Shown: positions 29,297 to 38,526, counted from the first letter of the stretch. The stretch is 64,000 nt of DNA from Candidatus Magnetobacterium casense (GCF_000714715.1 NZ_JMFO01000002.1:71496-135495), one strand, 5' to 3'. A program made the numbers and translations. Notes: generated from the sequence alone by a model not told the origin.

Positions 29297-30721
29297 TCAA
29301 TCTGTTATTCCCTGGTTGCCGAGGGTGAACTCCACGGGCTTTCGTGCGTGATTCATCCCCCTGGACTTCACGATTCGGAGTGTCCTTTTGGCCTCACCAT
29401 CGTAGTACAGGTCTCCGAGAACGATCCAGACATCCATCAGGGCTGAAATCCCTGAGTCGATTTGCCCGCAGTTTTTGTCATCAGAGACATGGTCAGTGCA
29501 TAGTGTTGTTACGTTGTATTGTCTGAGGTAATCAATCAGGTTGACAAATAGATTGCCGGCATCCTTTGAGGCTGTCCTTGAGGTAAAAAACGATATGTGA
29601 TCCAATACCACCACGGCAGGCTTAAAGGATTCGATAGCATTACAGATAACGGTAAGGGTCATCTCCGGGCCATCGAGGCTTGGGCGGGATGTGTAAAACT
29701 TCAGCAATCCGCTTTCTACGTGTCTCTCCAAATCCATTCCAACAGAGTGCATGTCTCTCACGATCTGGCAATGCAACTCGTTAAACGACAAAAACAGACA
29801 CCTGTTGCCACGTTGGCAGACACTATCTGCAAAACTCGCCGCAAAACTGGTCTTGCCCGTGCCTGAGCTGCCGGTTATCAGTATACTGCTTGCACGATAA
29901 AAGCCTCTGCCGTCTAACATGTTATCGAGCATTTCAATCCCCGACGATATGCGTTCTGCCGTTAGCTCATGGCATAGGGATTTTACTGCAAAGATATTGA
30001 TACCATTGCTGTCTATAAAGAACAAATGCTCATTGGTTGCGTGGCAGGAGCCACGATACTTTAATATCCTTAAACGCCTTGTTGACACCTGTTCGTCCAT
30101 TTTACGGTTAAGAAGGATAACGCAATCGGAGAGATATTGCTCTACGCCGTTCATGTTAACCACTCGCTCGTGCCGCTCGCTCGTAAAGACCGACGTAACA
30201 CCAAGCCCCTTGAGGTGGCCAAAGAACCGGTACAGCTCCGGGCGTACACCGGGGTTATCAAGCATCCCTGTTAAGAGAGGGTCTATGCTATCGATTAACA
30301 GTCTCTTGGCCCCAAGCCTCTCAACGGCATTTTTTACCAGGACAAAGAATCCGCCAAGGTCGTAAGTATTAGATTTTGTAATGTCGTCTCTTTCTATAAA
30401 CAAGTAGGAAACATAGATTTTATCTTCTTTCTGGAGTTGAACCAAGTCCCAATTGAATGATGAGTAGTTTTGATTGAACTCTGCTTCGTTTTCTCCAAAG
30501 CATATCATGACTCCAGGTTCGTTGTAATGGCGGGCACCACTGACAATAAACTCCAGGCCAAAGATCGTCTTTCCGGAACCAGGGCCGCCATATATCAGAG
30601 TTGTCCGTCCCCTGGGCAGACCACCCCCGCTAATATCATCAAAACCCCTTATAGACGTTGGACACTTTTCAACAGCCGTTGAATACTCCTGTGGCATGAA
30701 CCCTTTAGCTATATATTTCAT
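29297..30721 (-). CDS. KaiC-like double-domain ATPase (RAD55 family)
   Basis: About 474 residues with two RecA/KaiC-type ATPase modules: first Walker A in GGPGSGKTIFGLEF, second in TGSSGTGKTSFAASF, each followed by an aspartate-ended hydrophobic strand (LLIDSIDPLL, VVVLDHISFF). I prefer ATG 30721 (MKYIAKGF), which has GAGGG 4 bp upstream, over ATG 30748 without a ribosome site. Outside cyanobacteria such proteins are common without KaiA or KaiB, and none is seen here, so a clock role is not implied; many act in signalling. No sensor kinase is adjacent. The function of this one is unknown. Confidence 0.85.
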   Translation of the reverse strand: MKYIAKGFMPQEYSTAVEKCPTSIRGFDDISGGGLPRGRTTLIYGGPGSGKTIFGLEFIVSGARHYNEPGVMICFGENEAEFNQNYSSFNWDLVQLQKEDKIYVSYLFIERDDITKSNTYDLGGFFVLVKNAVERLGAKRLLIDSIDPLLTGMLDNPGVRPELYRFFGHLKGLGVTSVFTSERHERVVNMNGVEQYLSDCVILLNRKMDEQVSTRRLRILKYRGSCHATNEHLFFIDSNGINIFAVKSLCHELTAERISSGIEMLDNMLDGRGFYRASSILITGSSGTGKTSFAASFADSVCQRGNRCLFLSFNELHCQIVRDMHSVGMDLERHVESGLLKFYTSRPSLDGPEMTLTVICNAIESFKPAVVVLDHISFFTSRTASKDAGNLFVNLIDYLRQYNVTTLCTDHVSDDKNCGQIDSGISALMDVWIVLGDLYYDGEAKRTLRIVKSRGMNHARKPVEFTLGNQGITD

Positions 30722-30787
30722 AAGCCCTCCATCAAATCTATCTGCCATATTCTAACACGGAATCACTCATGGTTGCAAATACAGGGC

Positions 30788-30865
30788 AATCGCAATTGGC
30801 TGTAAGAAAAAAAAAGGGGCGGTTTGTGGCAGGGGCGGGTGCGAAAAAACCCCCTTGACGCGATG
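30788..30865 (+). repeat. Repeat family A, shortened copy A5
   Basis: CAGGGCAATCGCAATTGGCTG, a purine tract, AGGGGCGGTTTGTGGCAGGG, then directly CCCCCTTGACGCG. The middle part of the element is missing. Its TTGACG end overlaps the likely -35 box of tyrS. Confidence 0.72.
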
Positions 30866-30884
30866 CACCGACAATGGGTATCAT
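30855..30884 (+). promoter_or_regulatory. Likely tyrS promoter
   Basis: TTGACG (30855-30860), 18-base spacer, TATCAT (30879-30884). The start point would be about 30891, three bases before ATG 30894. The -35 box is the end of repeat A5. Confidence 0.55.
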
Positions 30885-30893
30885 ATGGACACA

Positions 30894-32093
30894 ATGTTAG
30901 CGCCACAGCAACAACTTGAGGTCATCAAGCGTGGGACGTCTGATATCATCCACGAGGCGGAGCTGCTGGAAAAGCTCCGGCTGGGCAGACCCCTGCGGAT
31001 TAAGGCCGGCTTTGACCCCACGGCTCCGGACATACACCTGGGACACACGGTGTTGATCGAAAAGATGAGGCAGTTCCAGGAACTTGGCCACGAGGTGACC
31101 TTCCTGATAGGCGATTTCACCGGCATGATCGGCGACCCCAGTGGTAAAAACGAACTGCGCAAACCCCTTACCAGCGAAGAGGTCAGCCAAAACGCCGCCA
31201 CTTATCGGCAACAGATATTCAAGATACTCGATGCCGACAAGACGCACGTCCGTTTCAACAGCGAGTGGCTTTCGGCAATGAGTGCCATGGATATCGCAAA
31301 GCTGGGGGCAATGCAAACGGTTGCAAGAATGCTTGAGCGCGACGACTTCAAGAAGCGTTTTGAGAACCACAACGCTATTACGCTGCTGGAGTTCTACTAC
31401 CCGTTATTTCAGGCCTACGACTCCGCACACCTTATGGCAGATGTCGAGCTTGGTGGCTCAGACCAGCGGTTCAACCTCCTGATGGGCAGGACGATCCAAC
31501 ACCAGTGCAATCAACCCGAACAGGTTGTCATCATGATGCCCCTGCTGGAGGGCCTCGATGGCGTCAACAAGATGTCAAAGAGCCTGGGCAACTACATCGG
31601 GATCAACGAACCGCCAAAGGAAATTTTTGGTAAACTGATGTCCACGACGGACGACCTGATGCTGAGGTACTACGAGTTGTTGAGCCACATCTCCGTCGGG
31701 GAACTCAACGCCCTAAAGGTCGGCATAGCGGATGGCTCCGTGCATCCCAAGAAGGCCAAGGAGGCCCTGGCCGTCGAGCTTACGGCGCGGTATCACTCCA
31801 TGAGCGAGGCCATGCGGGTGCAACAGGAGTTCGACCAGGTGTTTAAGTCACGGCAACTGCCCGATGAGATCGAGGAACGCTATATACCATGGAGTGCTGC
31901 ACAGATGTGGGTGCCACAGATAATGAAGGACTCCGGCCTTGTCACAAGCACCGGGGAGGCCATGAGACTCATCAAACAGGGCGGGGTACTCATCGATAAC
32001 GCAAAGGTCACAGACACAAAGGCCACTCTGCCTCAGGGCCAGTACGTATTCAAAGTCGGCAAGCGAAAGTTCCTGAAGATCAGCCCCAAATGA
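30894..32093 (+). CDS. tyrS: Tyrosyl-tRNA synthetase
   Basis: Charges tRNA-Tyr. About 399 residues with the class I HIGH-type motif as HLGH near residue 48, the KMSKS loop exactly as KMSKSLGN near residue 225, the tyrosine-pocket blocks [12 protein letters not shown] and GGSDQRFN, and a C-terminal S4 RNA-binding domain ([20 protein letters not shown]). The sequence is of the longer TyrZ/TyrRS-2-like type ([17 protein letters not shown]). ATGs at 30885 and 30894 are both possible; the promoter position favours 30894. A perfect 16-bp palindrome CAAAACTTAAGTTTTG (32094-32109) overlaps the end of the gene. Confidence 0.96.
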   Translation: MLAPQQQLEVIKRGTSDIIHEAELLEKLRLGRPLRIKAGFDPTAPDIHLGHTVLIEKMRQFQELGHEVTFLIGDFTGMIGDPSGKNELRKPLTSEEVSQNAATYRQQIFKILDADKTHVRFNSEWLSAMSAMDIAKLGAMQTVARMLERDDFKKRFENHNAITLLEFYYPLFQAYDSAHLMADVELGGSDQRFNLLMGRTIQHQCNQPEQVVIMMPLLEGLDGVNKMSKSLGNYIGINEPPKEIFGKLMSTTDDLMLRYYELLSHISVGELNALKVGIADGSVHPKKAKEALAVELTARYHSMSEAMRVQQEFDQVFKSRQLPDEIEERYIPWSAAQMWVPQIMKDSGLVTSTGEAMRLIKQGGVLIDNAKVTDTKATLPQGQYVFKVGKRKFLKISPK

Positions 32094-32109
32094 CAAAACT
32101 TAAGTTTTG
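32094..32109. promoter_or_regulatory. Perfect 16-bp palindrome after tyrS
   Basis: CAAAACTTAAGTTTTG overlaps the tyrS stop region and lies 78 bp before the lipoprotein gene, with TATAAT about 20 bp further on (TTGAAACCAAACTACAGATA, then TATAAT). It could be an operator of the lipoprotein operon. Confidence 0.35.
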
Positions 32110-32187
32110 AAACCAAACTACAGATATATAATGTTAAGTAGGCTGGTATAGGCTGATGTATTTATTTATGCAACGGAGGTTGTTCTG

Positions 32188-32481
32188 ATGAAGAGAGTGG
32201 TTTTGGTGTTGTTTGTAAGCATGTTGCTTGCAGGATGTGCGGTATATCATGATGCTTCGCTCATTGACCCGTACTACAAGGGTTGCCATTATGAGGCTAA
32301 CGGCAGTTGGGTATGCGGCTATGACAGAGGCTACAGCATAACGGCTGATACGTGCTGTGATTATCCGGTGGCTTACAGGACAAAGATGCGTGAGTATGAG
32401 GTGCCGGTCTATCGGCCATATACGTATGGTCCTTACTATGGCCCGTATTACCCATATTATGGTCCTTATTATCCTTATTGA
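32188..32481 (+). CDS. Small tyrosine-rich lipoprotein
   Basis: 97 residues. The lipobox is clear: MKRVVLVLFVSMLLAGC. The mature part has five more cysteines and ends in a tyrosine/proline-rich tail of repeating PYYGPYY. I do not recognise a named family. The ribosome site CGGAGG lies 9 bp before ATG. It is the first gene of a three-gene unit with a FlgO-type protein (10 bp downstream) and a second lipoprotein, so an outer-membrane or envelope role is likely by context. Confidence 0.8.
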   Translation: MKRVVLVLFVSMLLAGCAVYHDASLIDPYYKGCHYEANGSWVCGYDRGYSITADTCCDYPVAYRTKMREYEVPVYRPYTYGPYYGPYYPYYGPYYPY

Positions 32482-32491
32482 GGTGAGTTGA

Positions 32492-33256
32492 ATGAACAAG
32501 ATCGATACAGGTATGTTTTGGAGAATAGTCAATCTTATAGCCGTGGTGATTTCCGTGTTTATAATGTTATCGTTTATGAACGTCTTGCCGTCCTTTGGTG
32601 AGCAGATCGAAGAGAAGGATACCATCTACGTAGAGGACACAAGAGGGCCGGTGCTAAGACCGGTGGCGGATAAGGTGGTCGTACACGATGGCCAGCGTCA
32701 TGACCCCTACAGGCCATATACGAGAAGATTTGCAGAACCTATCCCTCTTGAAATCTACAAGAGCGTCAATCCCATGGGCAATCTCAACGCCAATATGATA
32801 TATCTTGCAGACCAACTCAAGCGTAACGTCGATATGCAAGACGTTAATCTCCCGATCATTGTGACGTCGTTTCAGAACCTTGACAATCTCAAGGAGACAA
32901 ACCGCCTGGGCAGACTCATAGCCGAAAGCCTGATCCACGAGTTTCAGGTCAGACACTGGACGGTCATAGATATCAGGCTGGTAACGGACGTGATCATGAA
33001 TGAAAACGGCGAGTTCTCACTGAGTCGGGATATCAAAAAGGTCAAAGACCTCTACAACGTAGGCGCCATTGTTACGGGCACGTACAGCATAGCCGAGGAC
33101 TGCATAGTGGTCAACGCCCGCCTGATGAACATCAATACCGGCGTGGTACAGTCCAGCGGTCAGGTGGCAATCCCGTTTGGTGGCATCGAAAGCCTCCTGC
33201 AACGATACACGCAGCCAAAGACGATGAAGATAAAGGGCGAGAGCTTTGAAAAATAG
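32492..33256 (+). CDS. FlgO-family envelope protein
   Basis: 254 residues. An N-terminal membrane or signal helix (about 11-31) precedes a FlgO-type domain at about 95-235: NANMIYLADQLKRNV, PIIVTSFQNLDNLKETNRLG, RLIAESLIHEF, VGAIVTGTYSIAEDCIVVNA. In Vibrio, FlgO is an outer-membrane protein needed for flagellar stability, but the domain also occurs in many non-flagellar lipoproteins, and no flagellar gene is here. The gene shares its unit with lipoproteins on both sides and overlaps the next one by 11 bp. Confidence 0.82.
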   Translation: MNKIDTGMFWRIVNLIAVVISVFIMLSFMNVLPSFGEQIEEKDTIYVEDTRGPVLRPVADKVVVHDGQRHDPYRPYTRRFAEPIPLEIYKSVNPMGNLNANMIYLADQLKRNVDMQDVNLPIIVTSFQNLDNLKETNRLGRLIAESLIHEFQVRHWTVIDIRLVTDVIMNENGEFSLSRDIKKVKDLYNVGAIVTGTYSIAEDCIVVNARLMNINTGVVQSSGQVAIPFGGIESLLQRYTQPKTMKIKGESFEK

Positions 33257-33866
33257 AGCACTGCTCTCAATCGTCCTTGGAACCCTGCTGATGCCGGCGC
33301 TGTTACTGACCAGTGGATGTGGCGGTGTACTCAATGAGGTGTCATCGACGTTTCGCTGCCGGGACAGGGCCGCCTACAACGATGATATAATCGTGCAGTT
33401 GAAGCTCAAGGACGTCTTTGACGAAGTGGCGGCGGAACTCTGTAGTGCTTCCTGTGCGCAGGGTTGCCTGCCAAACACCCCGGGATGTGTCGGAAAGACG
33501 ATCATAGTGACCGACTTCGTTGACATCGTGACTCTCATGCCACGCGGAGCAGGACTCTTTATGAGCGAGTTGATGAGAAACAGTATCAACAACACCTGCT
33601 GTTACAAGGTCGTGCAGGGTGAGTTCCGCAACTACTTCAAACTCTCACCCGATGGCCTGGTGGCTCTGACAAGAAATCCCAACGAAATAAAATCCGACGA
33701 ATACGCACACAGCGAAAGCATCGTCGGCACCTACAAGCTCACCGATGGCAGGCTGTACCTGTTTGTGCGTCGCATAAACGTCCACACGGGCAATATTTCC
33801 AAATTCGTCACCAAGGAGATATCATACAAGTGCATGGGCGATATGATCATAAAATCCGTAAACTAG
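33246..33866 (+). CDS. Cysteine-rich FlgO-like lipoprotein
   Basis: 206 residues from TTG 33246, overlapping the FlgO gene by 11 bp; GGGCGAG upstream supports the start. The signal ends in a lipobox-like LLTSGC. The mature part carries ten or more cysteines, including CSASCAQGC and NTCCYK, suggesting disulfides or a metal site. The end (SIVGTYKLTDGRLYLFVRRI, NVHTGNIS) parallels the last block of the preceding protein (IVTGTYSIAEDCIVVNARLM, NINTGVVQ), so the two are likely distant paralogues with the FlgO fold. Confidence 0.75.
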   Translation: MKNRALLSIVLGTLLMPALLLTSGCGGVLNEVSSTFRCRDRAAYNDDIIVQLKLKDVFDEVAAELCSASCAQGCLPNTPGCVGKTIIVTDFVDIVTLMPRGAGLFMSELMRNSINNTCCYKVVQGEFRNYFKLSPDGLVALTRNPNEIKSDEYAHSESIVGTYKLTDGRLYLFVRRINVHTGNISKFVTKEISYKCMGDMIIKSVN

Positions 33867-33897
33867 GTGACTGATTCCAGACTGTCGCACAGTTTTA

Positions 33898-33927
33898 TTG
33901 CGCTGATTCCAATCCTTAATATACAAT
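33898..33927 (+). promoter_or_regulatory. Likely promoter of the DNA methyltransferase gene
   Basis: TTGCGC (33898), 18-base spacer, TACAAT (33922-33927). The predicted start near 33934 leaves a leader of about 29 bases, most of which is the G6/C6 hairpin. Confidence 0.45.
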
Positions 33928-33937
33928 AGACGACATC

Positions 33938-33955
33938 GGGGGGCATTGTCCCCCC
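33938..33955 (+). promoter_or_regulatory. G6/C6 hairpin directly before the methyltransferase start
   Basis: GGGGGGCATTGTCCCCCC, followed by TTATTAA and ATG 33963. It could terminate or attenuate transcription or block translation; no ribosome site lies between it and ATG. Confidence 0.6.
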
Positions 33956-33962
33956 TTATTAA

Positions 33963-35387
33963 ATGAATCAAGACATAGAAAAACTAATCTTACAAGATAA
34001 GAAAAAAGGCCTGTCTGATAAAGATATTGGTAACAAATACGGGGTCACACTCAAGGCCATTGAGAGGATTGTTACCAGGGAGTTTGGTGTAAACATATCC
34101 AATACCGCCAATCAGTTGCTCCCTTCCACCAAAAAAGAAATAAAGACAATTACCCCAAAGGGCTTTGCCGTTGAAAAGACAACCGTCTGGAGCTTTAAGT
34201 CACGCGGCACCTGGGCCACACACAATGGCAACTACCGTGGAAACTGGTCTCCTTATATCCCGCGAAACGTTATCCTGAAGTATTCAAAGATGCACGACCT
34301 GGTGCTTGATTGCTTCTGTGGCGCCGGTACCACTGGGGTTGAGTGCAAGCTGCTCGGCAGAAACTTCATCGGGATAGACATCAACGCCGCTGCCATAGGG
34401 CTTGCCACCGAAAACATGGACTTTGACCCGGGTCAAGACCATGACGATGCCAACGCGGAGCTTTTTGTTGGCGATGCAAGGGACCTCAACGGCATCGGTG
34501 ATGCCACCGTAGACCTGATCTGCGCCCATCCCCCATATGCCGATATTATCCGCTATACCCACGATAACGACAAAGACCTGTCGGCTTACGGTGTCGGCAG
34601 ATTCCTCGATGAGATAGACAAGGTGGCACGTGAGAGCTATCGGGTGTTGAAGCGCAGCGGCCATTGTGCAATCTTAATCGGGGATATGCGCAAGAATAAA
34701 AATGTGATCCCACTTGGCTTCCGGACCATAGAGAGATACTTAATGGCCGGTTTTGTACTAAAGGAGCTGATCATAAAGAGGCAACACAATTGCAAGACGA
34801 CGGGATTTTGGTACAACAACAGCGTAAAGTACAACTTCCTGCTCCTTGCTCATGAGTATCTTGCCGTCTTTGTAAAGAAGAAAAGGGATATCCGAACCGG
34901 CAAAGAATCACCCCCTGCATCGTTGATATGCTATGACGGAGATTTGATCGATGATATAAAAATCCTGGAGTCAACCACGGTGTGGATATTTAACGAAAAA
35001 GAATGGCAACACGATGTCATCCTTAACCTGATAAAGAGGTACTCCTCAGGGAATTACGTCTTCTTTGGCAAGGATGCAGGAGGCATTACCGGCATTGATC
35101 TGATAATCGCCCTCTGTTGGGACGACATCGATGACGTAAGTTGCTTTGCAGAGGAGGCACTGTCCGAAGGCGGGATACTTGCAATTATCTGCGAGGATAG
35201 CCGTGGGCGGGACGGCCTGATAATTGCCACCACCATGAAAACGGAACAACGTCTCAGAGGCAACAAGACCCTTGAAATAAAGGAATTGGTGGTGGTCTCA
35301 ATTGAAAATGGTACAAAATCCACAAACGGTGAAAGTCTTGAGATTACCCACAAATACATACTGATCTACAGAAAGGCTGGCACATGA
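33963..35387 (+). CDS. DNA methyltransferase (N4-cytosine or N6-adenine type) with HTH-like start and extra C-terminal domain
   Basis: 474 residues. The N-terminal ~40 residues resemble a helix-turn-helix (KGLSDKDIGNKYGVTLKAIE). Motif X-like SRGTWATHNGNYRGNWSPYI leads to motif I as LDCFCGAGTTGVECKLLGRN (about 113-134) and motif IV as DLICAHPPYADIIRY (about 185), with HPPY in place of the usual DPPY. NSVKYNFLLLAHEYLAVFVK closes the MTase fold near residue 305. Residues about 320-474 form an additional domain (DLIIALCWDD, EGGILAIICED) that looks like a degenerate second Rossmann fold. A DpnII-type endonuclease gene lies 3.9 kb downstream and could be its partner. No ribosome site precedes ATG; a hairpin sits there instead. 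Confidence 0.85.
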   Translation: MNQDIEKLILQDKKKGLSDKDIGNKYGVTLKAIERIVTREFGVNISNTANQLLPSTKKEIKTITPKGFAVEKTTVWSFKSRGTWATHNGNYRGNWSPYIPRNVILKYSKMHDLVLDCFCGAGTTGVECKLLGRNFIGIDINAAAIGLATENMDFDPGQDHDDANAELFVGDARDLNGIGDATVDLICAHPPYADIIRYTHDNDKDLSAYGVGRFLDEIDKVARESYRVLKRSGHCAILIGDMRKNKNVIPLGFRTIERYLMAGFVLKELIIKRQHNCKTTGFWYNNSVKYNFLLLAHEYLAVFVKKKRDIRTGKESPPASLICYDGDLIDDIKILESTTVWIFNEKEWQHDVILNLIKRYSSGNYVFFGKDAGGITGIDLIIALCWDDIDDVSCFAEEALSEGGILAIICEDSRGRDGLIIATTMKTEQRLRGNKTLEIKELVVVSIENGTKSTNGESLEITHKYILIYRKAGT

Positions 35388-35422
35388 GAAAGTCATGGAT
35401 AGTCTTTAGGAAAGAAAAGGGG

Positions 35423-35443
35423 GGGAGGAGCGGTGCCCCTCCC
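35423..35443. terminator. Bidirectional terminator between convergent genes
   Basis: GGGAGG ... CCTCCC stem with loop AGCGGTGCC; TCGTCTTTGTTCTTT follows on the plus strand, and on the minus strand CCCCCTTTTCTTT follows. It separates the methyltransferase and VCBS genes. Confidence 0.6.
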
Positions 35444-35456
35444 TCGTCTTTGTTCT

Positions 35457-37013
35457 TTACTTATTCTTCCACTCAGGTGGCATACCGTTTACGACGTAGC
35501 CCTTATCGGATATCTTTGAGCCGTCCATAAACCACGCATAGACGTCGCCATTGACGGTGTTCTGCCAGAGGACGTCGGCCTTGCCGTCGCCGTTGTAGTC
35601 CGCCACCGCAAGCAACTGCCAGAGAGCTGGCATACCGCGGACCACAAAGCCGCCGCCGACAATCCCGGCCCCGTCCATCAGCCATAGGTAGATGTCGCCA
35701 GTGGTGGTGTTCTGCCAGAGGATGTCGGTCTTGCCGTCACCATCGAAGTCGGCAATCGCCTTTAGTTGCCAGTTGTCCGGGATGCCCAGGGAGGCGTAGT
35801 CGCCCTTTGAGATGGTTGTCCCGTCCATCAGCCAGACAAAGACGTCGCCGGTGTTGGTGTTTTGCCAGGTGATATCGGCCTTCTTGTCGCCGTTGAGGTC
35901 GGCCACGGCCCTGATCGTCCACTCCGGTCGCATACCCCGGACGATAAAGTTGCCGCTCTTAATGTCCTTGCCGTCCATCAACCACACGGCCACGTCGCCG
36001 GTTTCGGTGTTCTGCCAGAGGATGTCGGTCTTGCCGTCGCCATCGAAGTCGCCAAGGGCCCTGAACTCCCACTCCTTGGGCAGACCCTTGAGGGCATAGC
36101 CGTGGGTGGATATATGCGTCCCGTCCATGATGTACATGTAGACGTCGCCCTTGTCCTTGTGCTGCCAGATGATGTCGGCCTTGCCGTCGCCGTTAAAGTC
36201 GCCGATACCCTTGATGTCCCAGTCGGCGGTGATCCCCTTGACGACGTAATCGCCGCCGGTGATGCTGGTCTTGTTCATCAGCCAGATGAATAGATCACCC
36301 GTTGTTGTATTGCGCCACAGGGCATCGCTGTTGCCGTCGCCGTCAAAGTCGTTTTGAGGCTTCCTGGAAGAGGCAAACTCCACGCTGACGTCCTTGTTCG
36401 CGGTCATCCTGACCAGGCATTGGGTGTTGCCCATGTTGTCGTCGCATCCCGTCCAGATTGCCTTTAACCCCGCATCCGGTTTAGCAGTGATCGTGACGTC
36501 CGTGTTGAGGGCATACGAGGCCGTGCCCGTCTTGCCATCGGCGCTCCAGTTGAGGGTTCCGGGCGCTGCCGTTACAGTGCCGTTGCCGGTTCCCTTGATC
36601 GCAACAGTCAGAGTTACCGGCGTGGGGGTTGGAGTGGGTGTAGGCGTAAGAGTCGGGGTGGGTGTGGGAGTTGGTGTTGGCGTAGGTGTGGGAGTTGGTG
36701 TTGGCGTTGGAGTTGGTGTTGCTGTAGGGGTTGGAGTAGGGGTAGCTGTTGGCGTAGGAGTGGGTGTTGCAGTTGGCGTAGGTGTGGCCGTTGGTGTGGG
36801 AGTAGGCGTTGGTGTTGGGGTGGGTGTTGCAGTTGGCGTAGGTGTGGCCGTTGGTGTGGGAGTAGGCGTTGGTGTTGGGGTGGGTGTTGGTGTTGCCGTT
36901 GGTGAAACGTCCCAATAGCCCGCATCCCACGTCCTGCCGTCCCACGTGCTGACCGCCCATACCGATGACGCCATCAGCAGCGCTATCATTAATGTTAAGA
37001 CAGTTCTTCTCAT
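35457..37013 (-). CDS. Exported VCBS/FG-GAP protein with long Pro-Thr linker, 518 aa
   Basis: Signal peptide ([20 protein letters not shown]), a short W-rich mature start ([12 protein letters not shown]), a Thr-Pro linker of about 95 residues, an InlB-B-like domain (about 140-215, [20 protein letters not shown]), then six 50-residue units (about 219-518) with DFDGDGKTD calcium loops and GDV-x-x-WLMDG. Units align one-to-one with those of the BACON protein; for example, the fourth unit of both has DLNGDKK in place of GDGK, and the second has WQHK. It follows the S74-type gene by 28 bp on the same strand, so the two are likely one operon. Surface display or adhesion is inferred. Confidence 0.88.
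   Translation of the reverse strand: MRRTVLTLMIALLMASSVWAVSTWDGRTWDAGYWDVSPTATPTPTPTPTPTPTPTATPTPTATPTPTPTPTPTPTATPTPTATPTPTPTATPTPTPTATPTPTPTPTPTPTPTPTPTPTPTLTPTPTPTPTPVTLTVAIKGTGNGTVTAAPGTLNWSADGKTGTASYALNTDVTITAKPDAGLKAIWTGCDDNMGNTQCLVRMTANKDVSVEFASSRKPQNDFDGDGNSDALWRNTTTGDLFIWLMNKTSITGGDYVVKGITADWDIKGIGDFNGDGKADIIWQHKDKGDVYMYIMDGTHISTHGYALKGLPKEWEFRALGDFDGDGKTDILWQNTETGDVAVWLMDGKDIKSGNFIVRGMRPEWTIRAVADLNGDKKADITWQNTNTGDVFVWLMDGTTISKGDYASLGIPDNWQLKAIADFDGDGKTDILWQNTTTGDIYLWLMDGAGIVGGGFVVRGMPALWQLLAVADYNGDGKADVLWQNTVNGDVYAWFMDGSKISDKGYVVNGMPPEWKNK
36614..36903 (-). repeat. Low-complexity tandem repeat coding the Thr-Pro linker
   Basis: About 290 bp of degenerate 6-bp and 12-bp units (plus strand GGTGTTGG, GTAGGAGT and relatives) coding (TP)n with TA interruptions. 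A larger block is duplicated (36763-36822 and 36823-36882 are nearly the same). It is prone to copy-number change and creates long false VGVGV frames on the plus strand. Confidence 0.85.
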
Positions 37014-37041
37014 TCTTGTCGTCTCCTGATAGGGATCGTTG

Positions 37042-37971
37042 TTATTGGGTTTTTTCTTTAAGTGCCCTGACCTCTTCCTTTAGTTCCGCTATAGTCTTCT
37101 GCTGCTCCCGGGTTATCTTCTGCTGCTCTTGAACAGTCTTCTGCTGTTCCTGGACGACCTTGGTCAGGAGTGCTACCACGTCCATTGTGCTCAGACCCTT
37201 GCGATCCTTTGATGCCACCAGATCGGGGACGTCCTCGGCGATGAAGCCGATGTGTTGCTCGTCGTTGGTCTTGTATTTGAAGGAGACCGGCTCGAGTTTG
37301 TTAAACGCCAGCATTGCGTCCTCGGATGTGAGGCTCTGGATGCCCTTCTTGTACTCGCGGCTTGACGCGTTGGTCCATACGCCGCCCGTGGTTACGTAGG
37401 CGCCGCTACCCATGTGCAGGGGGTAGGAGGGGGTTACTGTGCCGATACCTACTTTCCCTGTATTTGTAATTGTGAAAAGTGCAGGATATGTATTTACTCC
37501 ATCAGGATTACCATTTGCATAACCAATTCCAAACTTATCTTGAATGCAACCTGTTCCTGCTCCTGGTCCCAATATCCAGAAATGATTGTTTTGACCAATG
37601 AATCCCATTGAGGTTTCATCGCAAACACCACCATTGTAAACACTCTTAAGCCTAAATTGGGCATTAAAATAATTCCCAGATTCAATCATCACTTTTCCAT
37701 TAGGGTCATAAACATGAAATTTTACGGCAGGACTATCTGTCCCAATCCCCACATTCCCACCGTTGAAATACAAATTACTCCCCGATTTATCCCAGCACCG
37801 ATCCCCCAGGTAGGTGAAGTTGGCATTGACCTCACTGGACTTGGCGACCGTCCCAGACGTGAACACGTTTGGCACCGAACCAGCGTATACCGACAACGTC
37901 AGAAACAGCAGCGCAATGATTACCACGTTTGCCCCAACTACATTCTTTAAACCCTTGCTCTTAAACCTCAT
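37042..37971 (-). CDS. Exported protein with Peptidase_S74 intramolecular chaperone domain
   Basis: 309 residues. N-terminal signal or anchor helix (about 11-30, [20 protein letters not shown]). The middle resembles trimeric tail-fibre-like sequence ([33 protein letters not shown]). The C-terminal S74 domain starts at [16 protein letters not shown], with the candidate autocleavage serine before REYK, and goes on through [15 protein letters not shown] and [13 protein letters not shown], ending in a coiled coil of QEQQK repeats. S74 domains trimerise phage spikes and some bacterial surface proteins and are then cleaved off. It heads an operon with the VCBS protein gene at 35457-37013. Confidence 0.88.
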   Translation of the reverse strand: MRFKSKGLKNVVGANVVIIALLFLTLSVYAGSVPNVFTSGTVAKSSEVNANFTYLGDRCWDKSGSNLYFNGGNVGIGTDSPAVKFHVYDPNGKVMIESGNYFNAQFRLKSVYNGGVCDETSMGFIGQNNHFWILGPGAGTGCIQDKFGIGYANGNPDGVNTYPALFTITNTGKVGIGTVTPSYPLHMGSGAYVTTGGVWTNASSREYKKGIQSLTSEDAMLAFNKLEPVSFKYKTNDEQHIGFIAEDVPDLVASKDRKGLSTMDVVALLTKVVQEQQKTVQEQQKITREQQKTIAELKEEVRALKEKTQ

Positions 37972-38305
37972 CTAAAGTACCTCCGAACTGCTTTGATTTT
38001 ACACGCAAAATGCGTGAGCGCCCTTTGATCGTTACTCTGTTGATGAAAAAGGCCAAACAAGATAAAACAATGACGGTAGTCCAACCGGACACAAAAATAC
38101 CGGGAAAAAGAAAAAAAGCTGAGGTGGTTAAGGTTACTGAAGGTGCGTTAGAGAGAGAGAGCAAGAACGGCGCCAAAATTGGGATATTCCGGCATATCAG
38201 GCGCCGTTTTATACCTCTGGCATATTAAAAAAATTGCTTTGCTAATGCTCTTTAATTCTATCATGGCTTTATCCTAAAACAAGTGTTTCAGAAAAGTCAA
38301 TAGCA

Positions 38306-38470
38306 ACTATACTTTCGCACTTTTTTTATAAACCAGCCTTTTATGCAGTTCTTAAAAATGGATTCCCGTTTTCACGGGAATGACAGTAAATGGCTATTTT
38401 GGCTGTTCTATGTCATTCCTGCGTAAGCAGGAATCCAGAAAGTGCGAAACCATAGTAGCAAAAAAAGTGC
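38306..38470 (+). repeat. Repeat family B, diverged copy B3
   Basis: Has the twin hairpins GGATTCCCGTTTTCACGGGA and CATTCCTGCGTAAGCAGGAA of family B, but its outer arms are different: CTATACTTTCGCACTTT and AAAGTGCGAAACCATAG, themselves inverted. Confidence 0.65.
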
Positions 38471-38496
38471 ATAAGAAATTCCGGTGATTTTTGCAC

Positions 38497-38526
38497 TTGA
38501 ATTTTTTATACCAAGTATTGTACAAT
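38497..38526 (+). promoter_or_regulatory. Promoter of the coiled-coil gene, near-leaderless
   Basis: TTGAAT (38497), 18-base spacer, TACAAT (38521-38526), then seven bases to ATG 38534. No ribosome site. Confidence 0.55.

Noticed and set aside
29297-30748. Circadian kaiABC locus
   Set aside because: Only a KaiC-like protein is present, of a kind common in bacteria without clocks.
36394-36918. Plus-strand frame of VGVGVGV repeats
   Set aside because: It is the complement of the Thr-Pro linker and VCBS coding sequence on the minus strand; low complexity keeps it open.
38010-38228. 72-codon basic ORF
   Set aside because: No ribosome site, no family resemblance, and it lies in a repeat-rich intergenic stretch.
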